From: Candidatus Magnetocorallium paracelense
GTDB taxonomy: Bacteria; Nitrospirota; Thermodesulfovibrionia; Thermodesulfovibrionales; Magnetobacteriaceae
Assembly (NCBI GenBank): GCA_029001845.1
Contig: JAREWP010000014.1
Coordinates: 1-45,611, forward strand
Direction: 5' to 3'
Length of the DNA stretch: 45,611 bases
In this document: piece by piece, positions 25,589-33,029 of the stretch
How positions within the stretch are numbered: the stretch's first letter is position 1
Layout: the number at the start of each line of letters is the position of its first letter
Notes under the pieces: generated by a model
What the model saw: the letters and a program-made list of their open reading frames with translations, nothing else
What the model was told of the DNA's origin: nothing
Database searches by the model: none
Position numbers and translations under genes: made by a program

Positions 25589-27139
25589 ATGAATCTTTTG
25601 TTGATAACCGGGGAGGAAGAGGCGGCAGAAGAAACAAGACGAATCGTGTCTTCCTGGGATTCGTGCTCTCTAACGATACATACTTCCGACAATCTTAAAA
25701 CAATCCTTGGACATCTCACCGACAACGATACGGACGCTGTCATTCTGGACATCGATTCATCTAAAAGAAACTACCTGAGCAGAATTAGAGAGAGCTTTTC
25801 ACATATACCTGTCATAGTTCTGTCGTCTATAAATGACGAAGAAATCGTTACCGATGTATTTCAAAGCGGTGCACAGGATTATATAGTCAAAGAAAAGACG
25901 GATTGTAAAAAATTTAAAAAATCTCTTCTCTATGCAGTCAAGAGGCAGAGATATACTGCCGACTTTGAGCGATTTTTTGGCAGTAGTTTTAAAGAGATCA
26001 TTGAAAAGATCGGAGACGGAATCGTTGTGCTGGACAGAGAGGGTGTTGTACTACTTGCCAATCCGGCAGCTTTGGATTTGTTTGGCATGGACGCTGACGA
26101 TTTTATCGGTGAGTTGATAGGCTTTCCTGTCATTGGAGGAGAGTCTTCGGAGATAGAGATATTAAATCGTAACAGTGAGATCATAAATGTGGAAATGAGG
26201 GTTGTTAAAGCAATCTTGGACGGTAAAGAGGTGTCTATTGCCACTCTTAGAGATATTACAAAGCATAAACGCATGCTTTCCGAGTTAAGGGCTATGAACC
26301 GTGAACTGGAGAAAAAGGCGCAACTTGAAATCGAAAAGAGAAAGCTCGAAGAGCAGTTGCTGATACAACAAACCAGGCTTGCCGCAATGGGAGAGATGGT
26401 TGGTGTGATCGCGCATCAGTGGAGACAACCTCTTAACGGATTGGGACTGATTATACAGGATATAGACGATGCCTTTAGTTACGATGAGCTGAATAAGGAG
26501 TATCTTTACAAGAGTACTGCAAAATCCATGGAGTTGATAAACTATTTGTCCTCCACAATTGATGATTTCAGTAAGTTCATAAAACCTAATAAAAAGAAGG
26601 AGATTTTCGATATAAAATCAGCGATTAGAGACTCTCTGTCCATCGTTTCGGCAAGGTTGAAGAATTATCTTATTTCTATAAAGCATAAGTGCGTATGCGA
26701 TCGGGAAACCATAGAAATTCAGGATAATCTTGAAATAGGTGTTTGTGAGTACGGTTACATGAACACTTACGGTTTGCCGAACGAATTTAAACAGGCGGTG
26801 CTTAATATTCTAAATAATTCGATAGACGCCATCCTGATGCAAAGAAGAAAGGGGGCGCTTGGAAAAAATGAAAAAGGCGAAATCAGGATAGATATTTTTC
26901 ATGAAAAAGAGAAGAAGAAGATTGTAATTAAGATAAGTGACAATGGGGGAGGAATATCAAAGGATGTTAGAAAGAAAATCTTCGAACCATATTTCACAAC
27001 AAAAGAATCCATGCAGGGCAGTGGCATCGGGCTGTATATTACAAAGGTAATTATTGTCGATAACATGGGGGGAGAAATTAATATAGAAAACAAAGACAGT
27101 GGCGCTGAATTTACAATTGCGCTGTACAATCGTACCTAA
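25589..27139 (+). CDS. receiver-like/PAS histidine kinase (HPK4-like)
   Basis: A 516-aa hybrid-order kinase. The N-terminal receiver-like domain (1-115) keeps Asp54 and Lys101 but has Glu (GEEEA) in place of the usual acidic Asp pair, so phosphorylation may be weak. A PAS domain (about 130-225) resembles the first PAS of the 23362 protein (GFPVI...EIEIL...INVEM). The kinase core has the H-box AHQWRQPLN with His276, N-box NILNNSIDAI, G1 DNGGGI, FEPYFTT and GSGIGLYI. It forms an operon with 23362 (22-bp gap) and its catalytic half is a paralogue of 21354. AGGAG lies upstream of the ATG. Confidence 0.9.
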   Translation: MNLLLITGEEEAAEETRRIVSSWDSCSLTIHTSDNLKTILGHLTDNDTDAVILDIDSSKRNYLSRIRESFSHIPVIVLSSINDEEIVTDVFQSGAQDYIVKEKTDCKKFKKSLLYAVKRQRYTADFERFFGSSFKEIIEKIGDGIVVLDREGVVLLANPAALDLFGMDADDFIGELIGFPVIGGESSEIEILNRNSEIINVEMRVVKAILDGKEVSIATLRDITKHKRMLSELRAMNRELEKKAQLEIEKRKLEEQLLIQQTRLAAMGEMVGVIAHQWRQPLNGLGLIIQDIDDAFSYDELNKEYLYKSTAKSMELINYLSSTIDDFSKFIKPNKKKEIFDIKSAIRDSLSIVSARLKNYLISIKHKCVCDRETIEIQDNLEIGVCEYGYMNTYGLPNEFKQAVLNILNNSIDAILMQRRKGALGKNEKGEIRIDIFHEKEKKKIVIKISDNGGGISKDVRKKIFEPYFTTKESMQGSGIGLYITKVIIVDNMGGEINIENKDSGAEFTIALYNRT

Positions 27140-27215
27140 AACAACCTCCTTTTGAAGTATTTGTTTGCGAGAAAAAATAACATACCCCACATAACACCAA
27201 CTCTTTCCAATTGAT

Positions 27216-27413
27216 TCACACTCTTCTAAAATTGTGTAAATCTCTGACTCCCGTTATTTGCGCATCATCCGATACTCCCACAGCAATAACACCTCCCTTC
27301 GTATTCGCCATTGCCGATATTTCGGCGGCAAGTGCATCTATACCGGTAAAGTCAGACTTAAATTGAGTCTTTGAATCTTCACCTTGTTGAAGTATCTCGT
27401 CTAAATTATGCAT
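27216..27413 (-). pseudogene. AlbA_2-domain protein, N-terminal remnant
   Basis: A 65-aa frame that begins like the AlbA_2 (Schlafen-type ATP-binding) family: EDSKTQFKSDFTGIDALAAE, then SAMANTKGGVIAVGVSDD and ITGV. Intact members continue for several hundred residues; here it stops after LHNFRRV with no recognisable continuation in any frame down to 27140. It is therefore a truncated gene. Confidence 0.75.
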
Positions 27414-27732
27414 TTTAAGCTGCTAAAGCAATGACTTTTCTTTGAAGTTATTTTAAAAAGGACAGACCACTTACTTGTCTTGTTTTCCGTTATTATTATA
27501 CACAATTTTTGAATAATAGTCCCTCTGAATCCGGCAATAACCCTGTTAAAGACTATCTTACATCTCTGACAAACCACCCTGACAAGCAAAATTTTCCGTG
27601 TGTCTTCCCTTTGCACGGCCTCTTTCCAAGTTTGAGTTAACTTATAGTGCGTGTAATACAGGTTGACTGTTAGGCCAAAACTGTCTAATTGAGGGTGTAC
27701 CGTAGTGCATGTTAACCGATTTGTTAAACCAC
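27414..27732. other. gene-free stretch
   Basis: Upstream of the AlbA_2 remnant and before the inverted-repeat element at 27733. A minus-strand open frame crosses it but has a composition unlike a real protein and no Shine-Dalgarno. I see no other structure. Confidence 0.5.
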
Positions 27733-27897
27733 TGTAACAGTTCACAGGGGGCGGAGATCGGAGGCCGGTTTTATATGACAGAGCCTTTCTCCAATCAAAA
27801 TAACCGGATTTATGAGTAATGATAGCCTGTCAGACAATGGATGAAGAAATTATAACAGTAACTAACCTCTGATCTTTGCCCCCCGTGAACTGTTACA
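27733..27897. repeat. 165-bp element with 32-bp inverted ends
   Basis: The left arm (27733-27764, TGTAACAGTTCACAGGGGGC...) and the right arm (27866-27897, complement ending TGAACTGTTACA) match in all but a few of 32 positions. The 101-bp inside has no gene. No sequence relation with families A, B or C was found; it may be another MITE-like unit. Only one copy is present. Confidence 0.85.
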
Positions 27898-27967
27898 AGC
27901 CACTTAATTTTTAAACAACACTTAATTGAGACAGAAAAACCACAATAATTCATTAGATTTTTCCGGC

Positions 27968-28154
27968 CTAAGGGTTGACTCAAAAATAAATTCGCATTAA
28001 AAGGTGACACCTTCACATCATCTTTGATTGCACTTCAATCGCAAAATCCTCAACATAGCGCTGCTATGCCTGCGGTTTTGCTCATTCAGTGCAACCAAAT
28101 ATAATGCAATTCTGTCTCTTTTAATTACGAATTTATTTTTGAGTCAACCCTTAG
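27968..28154. repeat. family A palindromic element, copy A3
   Basis: A 187-bp element with near-perfect ends CTAAGGGTTGACTCAAAAAT... (27968 on) and complement ending at 28154. The core at about 28036-28087 matches A1 almost exactly, including CATAGCGCTGCTATG. It is separated from the 27733 element by 70 bp. Confidence 0.9.
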
Positions 28155-28207
28155 CGCAAATTTTGATATATCAATCGGAATTGTCATGGAGTTTGTACTA
28201 TTTAAAA

Positions 28208-28245
28208 ACTAAAAACAGCAGTCAGCGGTCATCCTTCAGCTAATG
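28208..28245. repeat. family B element, truncated copy B4
   Basis: Only the left end (AAACAGCAGTCAGCGG, then CCTTCAGCTAA) is present, with the rest of the element missing. It lies 30 bp before the GTG proposed for the nucleotidyltransferase and may carry its upstream signals. Confidence 0.75.
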
Positions 28246-28274
28246 ACAAACCGGCTCTGTCTCATGTCATTTTC

Positions 28275-28913
28275 GTGGATGTTGCTAATAATCAGATACA
28301 ACCGTATAATAACAGTGATGAATCTGATGAATTATCATGTCAAGCGGAAAGAGTCATTGACAAAGTAATGGAATATACAGATATCTTCCATCTCCTCTCC
28401 ACTGATTTCAAAAACAAGAGTATTTTCTGCGCCCTGATCGGCGGTTTTGCCGTTAACTATTACAAGGTCACTCGTCAAACGGCGGATATAGATTTTTTGG
28501 CTGATAAAAAGGACATAGAAAAAATAGTCGATATATTAGAACCGGCAGGATATATATTTGAGAAGAACCATCAAGTGTTCGCCAGGTTTGCTGCCCCTGC
28601 AAATTATCTGATGGACGTTGATTTTATGTTTGTCGGAAGCGAAACATTATCCCGAATAATAAGAGAGGGAAAGGAGATATATATTGCAGGGCAGGAGTTT
28701 ACAGTTCCTTCCCTTGACCATTTGATCGCATTGAAGCTTCACTCCCTAAAATACAACTTAAAGATACGTGAGTTTAAAGACTTACCTGACATAATCAACC
28801 TGATCATAATCAACAAGATAGATACTAAAGGTGAGCAATTCAGGGGATTGTGCATGAAATACGGAACCGAAGAGCTGTATAATAGAATTATCGATAATAT
28901 AAGAGAGGTCTGA
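28275..28913 (+). CDS. nucleotidyltransferase (AbiEii/DNA-polymerase-beta-like fold)
   Basis: A protein of up to 212 aa with minimal nucleotidyltransferase motifs: GGFAVNYY (56-63), then TADIDFLAD with Asp71/Asp73, and MDVDFMF with acidic residues at 114/116, followed by DHLIALKLHSLKYN. This is the pattern of AbiEii/MenT-like or MNT-type enzymes found in toxin-antitoxin and phage-defence loci. No AbiEi partner is upstream; a 56-aa gene follows after three bases. The start is uncertain: GTG at 28275 lacks a Shine-Dalgarno and an ATG exists at codon 32. Toxin function is a guess. Confidence 0.75.
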   Translation: MDVANNQIQPYNNSDESDELSCQAERVIDKVMEYTDIFHLLSTDFKNKSIFCALIGGFAVNYYKVTRQTADIDFLADKKDIEKIVDILEPAGYIFEKNHQVFARFAAPANYLMDVDFMFVGSETLSRIIREGKEIYIAGQEFTVPSLDHLIALKLHSLKYNLKIREFKDLPDIINLIIINKIDTKGEQFRGLCMKYGTEELYNRIIDNIREV

Positions 28914-28916
28914 AAA

Positions 28917-29087
28917 ATGGACGATCTGGATTTGCCGGTTCTTGTCGGAAATAAGTCAAACTCTAAAATATTATCTATGGATGACTATTTTGAGTTTGTT
29001 AAGTTTCACCTGGAACATACTTTTGACAGGGCGGCATATAAAACCTGGAAGGAATTACTGACAGTAGATGTTACTTTTTCTTTATGA
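28917..29087 (+). CDS. 56-aa partner of the nucleotidyltransferase, unknown function
   Basis: Read directly: ATG at 28917, TGA at 29085-29087. The protein has LDLPVLVGNKSNSKIL, a middle MDDYFEFVKFHLEHTFD and an end TVDVTFSL. It starts three bases after the stop of the nucleotidyltransferase, with GAGAGG before it, so the two form a tight pair. I do not recognise the family. Size, spacing and co-expression are compatible with an antitoxin or regulatory subunit; that is inference. Confidence 0.65.
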   Translation: MDDLDLPVLVGNKSNSKILSMDDYFEFVKFHLEHTFDRAAYKTWKELLTVDVTFSL

Positions 29088-29107
29088 AGTGTGCATCATT
29101 ATCAGCA

Positions 29108-29403
29108 TTTGTTCGACAATCCCTGTTCCCTCGTCTCCCTTTGTCGTAAAGTAAGGTTCGAATTTTTTTTTATAGAGTCCTTCAGGTACTCGCCGTCAAA
29201 CTCTCCATATTCGTATGAGTCCCGGGTATCCTCGGCAATGACTATTATAGAGTTAAGAGGCTGCCTCCACTGGTGAGCTATGGTCTCTATCATTTCCCCC
29301 ATTGTTGCCAGTTTGGATTTCTGTATAAGCATTTGCTCCTGAAATTCATTGAGTTTTTTCAGGTTTTCCCTGGATTTCTTTAATTCCAGGTCAATGTCAT
29401 TAA
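29108..29403 (-). pseudogene. internally deleted HPK4-type histidine kinase remnant
   Basis: The frame holds a coiled piece (LKKSRENLKKLNEFQEQM) and an intact H-box (TIAHQWRQPLNS) but then, near 29163, jumps in another frame to FEPYFTTKGDEGTGI, the F and G2 boxes. About 150 residues (N-box and G1) are missing. The junction is at a run of A residues in front of TTCGAACC, which encodes the start of the F box. It is related to the kinases at 21354 and 25589. Confidence 0.8.
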
Positions 29404-29406
29404 CTT

Positions 29407-29820
29407 TTAGATAAAATGCGTATTTTTCAGTTCTTTACTTGCTTTGTCAAATAGAGCTTTATCGGAAGTTATGAAGATGTCCGCTTTAGAGAGGTATCCG
29501 GAGGCCAGTTGTAGGCTATCAAGAGTTTTCAACTGATATTTTTGAATTAATTCCAAGCCTTTTTGTTCCAGATTCTTGTTATATTGAACCTTGCTAAAAA
29601 ATTTAAAATCTATATTTATTTCTTTTCTGATCCATAATGCTTCCTTTTTAGATAGAGATTTATCTCTCACCCTGCGCTCAATAACAGAATTCATTTCTAA
29701 CAGAGTAACAGGAGATACAATAATCTCCAATATTTTATTCAATAGTTCATCAAACTCTTTAGAACCCATTTCTTCTATATATTTCTTAAACAGAGATGAT
29801 GTATCTATAAATGCCTTCAT
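29407..29820 (-). CDS. vapC: PIN-domain toxin, VapC-like
   Basis: A 137-aa PIN ribonuclease with MKAFIDTSSLFKKY (Asp6), the acidic Glu42 in TLLEMNSV, Asp101 (TLDSLQLA) and Asp120 (FITSDKAL), the usual catalytic acidic set. VapC-type toxins cleave tRNA or rRNA. It overlaps the antitoxin at 29817 by four bases. The histidine kinase remnant follows three bases after its stop. Confidence 0.9.
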   Translation of the reverse strand: MKAFIDTSSLFKKYIEEMGSKEFDELLNKILEIIVSPVTLLEMNSVIERRVRDKSLSKKEALWIRKEINIDFKFFSKVQYNKNLEQKGLELIQKYQLKTLDSLQLASGYLSKADIFITSDKALFDKASKELKNTHFI

Positions 29821-30047
29821 CGTTCCTCTTGTCTGTTTTTAACGGTTGCTTCAGTAAAACTCTCTTTATTTATTTTCACTTTGTTGATTTTTCTTTTCCA
29901 TCCCGGTTGTATTACATTTTCATTATGAGGGATCATATTTGCAACAGGCTTATTTCTTTCCAAGATGGTAATTTGCTCTCCAGATTTAACCTCCTTTAAA
30001 TATCTTGAAAAATTATGTGTAAGCTCTCTTATGTTTACAGTTATCAT
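29817..30047 (-). CDS. Phd/YefM-like antitoxin
   Basis: A 76-aa antitoxin with the Phd/YefM N-terminus (VNIRELTHNFSRYLKEVKSG, then EQITILERNKPVANMIP), which should bind DNA and autoregulate, and a basic/charged C-terminus that would cover the PIN toxin. AGGAG lies nine bases before the ATG. It is the first gene of the antitoxin-toxin pair. Confidence 0.88.
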   Translation of the reverse strand: MITVNIRELTHNFSRYLKEVKSGEQITILERNKPVANMIPHNENVIQPGWKRKINKVKINKESFTEATVKNRQEER

Positions 30048-30184
30048 AATGGGTGCTCCTTTTAAAAAAGTCTAACAAATTGTCATGCAAAATGTCAAAC
30101 GTTCCGGTTGCTTCCCTTCAATTTAAACACTAAACAGAGGATTCACCTCCCTGTTTCATCGTTTATTGAGTTTAGTTTTAGTTT

Positions 30185-31162
30185 GGATTTGTTGCTGCCT
30201 TTTTCATTATCGGCATAGTCTCAAGTCTTGATTCTGCCGGCGGAATTGTCACTTGTCAAAAAATGAATGATCCCGATTGGCGCAGACCGAATATGCGTAC
30301 CTTGATGAACGGCCTGTCTGTTGACGGATTTGGAAACGTACTCAGCGGAATATGTGGGGGCTTCGGTATGGGGGTTTCTTCTGCTAATGTCGGTTTAGCC
30401 ATGGCAAACCGTGTTTCTTCAAGAAGCATAGGATTTTTCACCGGAGCAACTCTTATCGTCCTCTCTTTTTTTCCGCAGCCTGCCAACTTTATGGCTGCGA
30501 TACCGGTGCCGGTAATGGGGGCTATATTGATTTATGTGACTTCCATCCTGATTGTGTATGGCTTTGAACTTATTATGACACGTATGCTGGATAACAGGAG
30601 AACTGCGATGATCGGTTTGGCTTTTATTGCAGGTATGAGCGCCATTCTTACTCCTGAGCTTTACCGGCACACTCCGGAGTGGATTCGAGCGGTTTTCGCT
30701 TCACCTCTCTCTTTGGCTGCCATTGTTGCCGTATTGCTCAACTTAGCTTTCAAACTAGGCATTCGACGTACGGCAAGCCTGACTTTTTCAACCGGTCACG
30801 ATTGGCGCCTCCATGTTCGTGAGTTCTGGACAAGGCACGGCGCTACCTGGGGCGCCTTCAGGGATGTAATTCAATCGGCGGAGTATTCGGTGCTTGAGAT
30901 TGTAGAGTCAATTCCTGAAGTGATTGTCGGAAAGGGAACCATGACTGCGGAATTCGATGAGTTTAATCTTAATATTCGAATTCGTTATACTTCGGAAACC
31001 ACTCCAAACTTAAATGTGAGCATGCCTTCTCCAGAAGAATTTTTGACAGATCCGGCTGCAGAGGAGAAGCTTCCCTGGGCTATGATCAAACAATTCGCCG
31101 ATCAAATCAAAGTGAAGCGCAAAGACGGGGAAGTAACGATTTTATTGCATTTTGATCATTAG
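30185..31162 (+). pseudogene. NCS2-type uracil/xanthine permease, N-terminally truncated
   Basis: The C-terminal half of a purine/pyrimidine permease. Homology starts at 30185 (GFVAAFFIIGIVSSLDSAGG) directly after an in-frame TAG at 30179-30181 and runs through TM helices (GGFGMGVSSANVGLAMANRV, PVPVMGAILIYVTSILIVYG) and a long cytosolic tail (about the last 130 residues). The first seven or so helices are missing, so a working transporter is improbable; the ATG at 30263 is only the first in-frame methionine. The cut point shows no clear repeat. Confidence 0.8.
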
Positions 31163-31623
31163 ATCTGTTTTTAGATATCATTCTGACCCGGCAAGTGATG
31201 AAATGTTTCAGTAAAAAAATGTGTAAGGGTTTTAGTCATATTTTCCATTTAAAGGCATTGTATCCCGGAATGCCGGTTCACCACATTGCATTGAGTTTGA
31301 GACGTATCTGTTCCTCAGGGTTGGTTATGCAGATGCTTTGACTTTGTTGAATCGTCCTGAAAAGATCCACCCCCCCCTGATACGGTCATGCAACGTATCT
31401 TTGCTGGCTATCATGATCTCTTATTCTTATGATCATTTTTGTCAATAACTCTGTTAGGAAGTTGGTAGGAAGTATTAAGGGGGAGGATATGTTACACTTT
31501 GCACATGTTTTTTTGCATTATGAGGAACTACTTGGAAAAGAGCTGAAGTCCATACCGTAGTCTCTTGGCAGCCCTTATTTTTTAGATGCCTGGTAAGATA
31601 AGTGTTGATTTAATGGATTCTTT
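31163..31623. other. gene-free stretch with a possible 23-aa frame
   Basis: No ordinary gene. At 31489-31560 a 24-codon frame (MLHFAHVFLHYEELLGKELK, then SIP and stop) follows GGGGGAGGAT, a good ribosome site. It may be chance or a leader peptide; no downstream gene on this strand is near enough to be obviously controlled. Confidence 0.35.
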
Positions 31624-31710
31624 TGGTGCCGAAGGGGGGATTCGAACCCCCACGGAGTTGCCCCCACAAGATCCTGAATCTTGCGTGTCTGCCAATTCCA
31701 CCACTTCGGC
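31624..31710 (-). tRNA. tRNA-Leu (CAG anticodon)
   Basis: An 87-nt minus-strand tRNA with acceptor GCCGAAG, D arm TGGAATTGGCAGACACG, anticodon stem CAAGA/TCTTG around TTCAGGA (anticodon CAG), a long variable arm, T-loop GGTTCGAATCC, discriminator A and encoded CCA (31624-31626). The long variable arm fits Leu. Confidence 0.96.
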
Positions 31711-31753
31711 TAGAGCGGATTGTCTTGATTTTAAAGGGTTTGAAAGATGAGCT

Positions 31754-31783
31754 ATAGTAGCATAGAGTGTCACAGGATGTCAA
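31754..31783 (-). promoter_or_regulatory. candidate promoter of tRNA-Leu within a hairpin arm
   Basis: On the minus strand TTGACA (31783-31778) is followed after 18 bp by TACTAT (31759-31754), with the tRNA 5' end about 44 bp downstream of the -10. The -35 lies inside the 30-bp palindrome arm. Confidence 0.45.
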
Positions 31784-31830
31784 AGCCGGGTACATATTGC
31801 ACCCGGCTTTGACATCCTGTGACACTCTAT
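31762..31830. repeat. 30-bp perfect inverted repeat with 9-base loop
   Basis: Arms 31762-31791 and 31801-31830 (CACAGGATGTCAAAGCCGGG within the left arm) are exact complements. The hairpin lies between the sfsA stop (31879) and the tRNA-Leu 5' end. No T-run follows in either direction; it could stop sfsA transcripts or be a replicated/cruciform element. Confidence 0.93.
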
Positions 31831-31878
31831 AGCCCTTCCATTGCTTTACCTGCTACAACCTGTCTTATTTATTAATAG

Positions 31879-33021
31879 TCAGATGCCTTCGACTACTCTG
31901 TCCATTCGGAAATATTGAAGTATGTCATGGAAGCATTGAGAGTGCAGCGGGTTGGTTTTAGTCCAATATAGATGGGAATGACATGAACAGTCTGACGTTC
32001 CAAAGCCTGGTGTAATGTTTTCTGTTTGTTCCTTCAATGCCTCTGCAAGGAGGCATTCGATATCACCCGAATTTCTTATGGGAAGTGCTATATGGAATTC
32101 GGTTTTTTCTCTTAGATAGTCTATATGCCAGTGCTTCTTTTTTGATATTTTTTTGTGTCTGTTTATGCGTTTCGATAGATTTTTTAATGCCGATCCAATA
32201 TAAATATAATAACCGGGTTTTATAGAAATCTCACCCAGAGCGCCTGCTTCAAATGTGACAGGCCCTTGTGCTTTAAGAATAACCAAATATGCGCCCCTGT
32301 CGTGCGCCTCGCGTTTTATTATGTTCCATGGTATATTGATTACTCTTACATCTTTGGCGGAAAGAGTAATGTCTTGTCTCCATTTAATTGAAAGGGGGAT
32401 AATATCTATTGCATCTTTTGATTCAAGAAGTGTTTTTGAGAAATCAAGGTCTGTATGATATTCCGGCATGAAAAATTCTATGCCCCACATGTGTATGAGA
32501 AAAAGCACTGCATATTTGACGCCCCCTTTGCTCTGTTCTGCAAGCTCCTCAATATGTCTCCTGCCGCGAGCCGTAACTGCGTCGGGAAACATGGCTACTC
32601 TTTTTCCAAAAAGCGTGCATGATTTTACCTCAAGAAATACTCTTTCGCCATTACGGAGGAGTAAAAAATCGAATCTGCTTCCGCCGGACTTCACTTCTCT
32701 CTTTAAAACTTTCACATCCTCCATCCCCGGGATAAGACCGTTATTCAATAAGAATTCCGCCACATCGTTGGACTTATGGGTATGGAGAATCACAGGTTCC
32801 CCGTCTCTCTCTACAGCAACGGCAGTATATTCCATTTGTCCTTCTGATGGGTTGACTCTCTTTTCCAGATACATCTTTATTCCCGGCAGAAGCAGTTCAT
32901 TAAGCCTTCCGGGATTTGGAAGGTATGCAGCGGTAACTCTTCCGTTCAGATTGCAGAGTACCTTATATCTATTTGGTCTTTCGATAAAAAAAGCGGTTTC
33001 TATGTTATTGAAGAATTTCAT
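31879..33021 (-). CDS. sfsA: SfsA fused to a DUF123 GIY-YIG-like domain
   Basis: A 380-aa fusion. Residues 1-230 are SfsA (LPNPGRLNELL; the PD-(D/E)XK-like core SRFDFLL with Asp118, then VFLEVKS with Glu131 and Lys133; FPDAVTARGRRHIEEL), a nuclease-fold protein first named for sugar fermentation stimulation. Residues 241-367 are a DUF123 domain (GAYLVILKAQGPVTFEAGAL, KPGYYIYIGSALKNLSKRIN, KHWHIDYL) of GIY-YIG-like kind. No frameshift or stop separates them. The pairing suggests a nucleic acid function. It starts nine bp before the 33030 gene ends, on the same transcript; the next feature is tRNA-Leu. Confidence 0.9.
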   Translation of the reverse strand: MKFFNNIETAFFIERPNRYKVLCNLNGRVTAAYLPNPGRLNELLLPGIKMYLEKRVNPSEGQMEYTAVAVERDGEPVILHTHKSNDVAEFLLNNGLIPGMEDVKVLKREVKSGGSRFDFLLLRNGERVFLEVKSCTLFGKRVAMFPDAVTARGRRHIEELAEQSKGGVKYAVLFLIHMWGIEFFMPEYHTDLDFSKTLLESKDAIDIIPLSIKWRQDITLSAKDVRVINIPWNIIKREAHDRGAYLVILKAQGPVTFEAGALGEISIKPGYYIYIGSALKNLSKRINRHKKISKKKHWHIDYLREKTEFHIALPIRNSGDIECLLAEALKEQTENITPGFGTSDCSCHSHLYWTKTNPLHSQCFHDILQYFRMDRVVEGI

Positions 33022-33029
33022 GAGTATTA

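Noticed and set aside
27401-27745. 114-aa minus-strand frame upstream of the AlbA_2 remnant
   Set aside because: Odd composition, no domain, no Shine-Dalgarno, and it runs into the inverted-repeat element.
31624-31830. tRNA-Leu as an integration site of a genomic island
   Set aside because: No integrase and no direct repeat of the tRNA 3' end was found.
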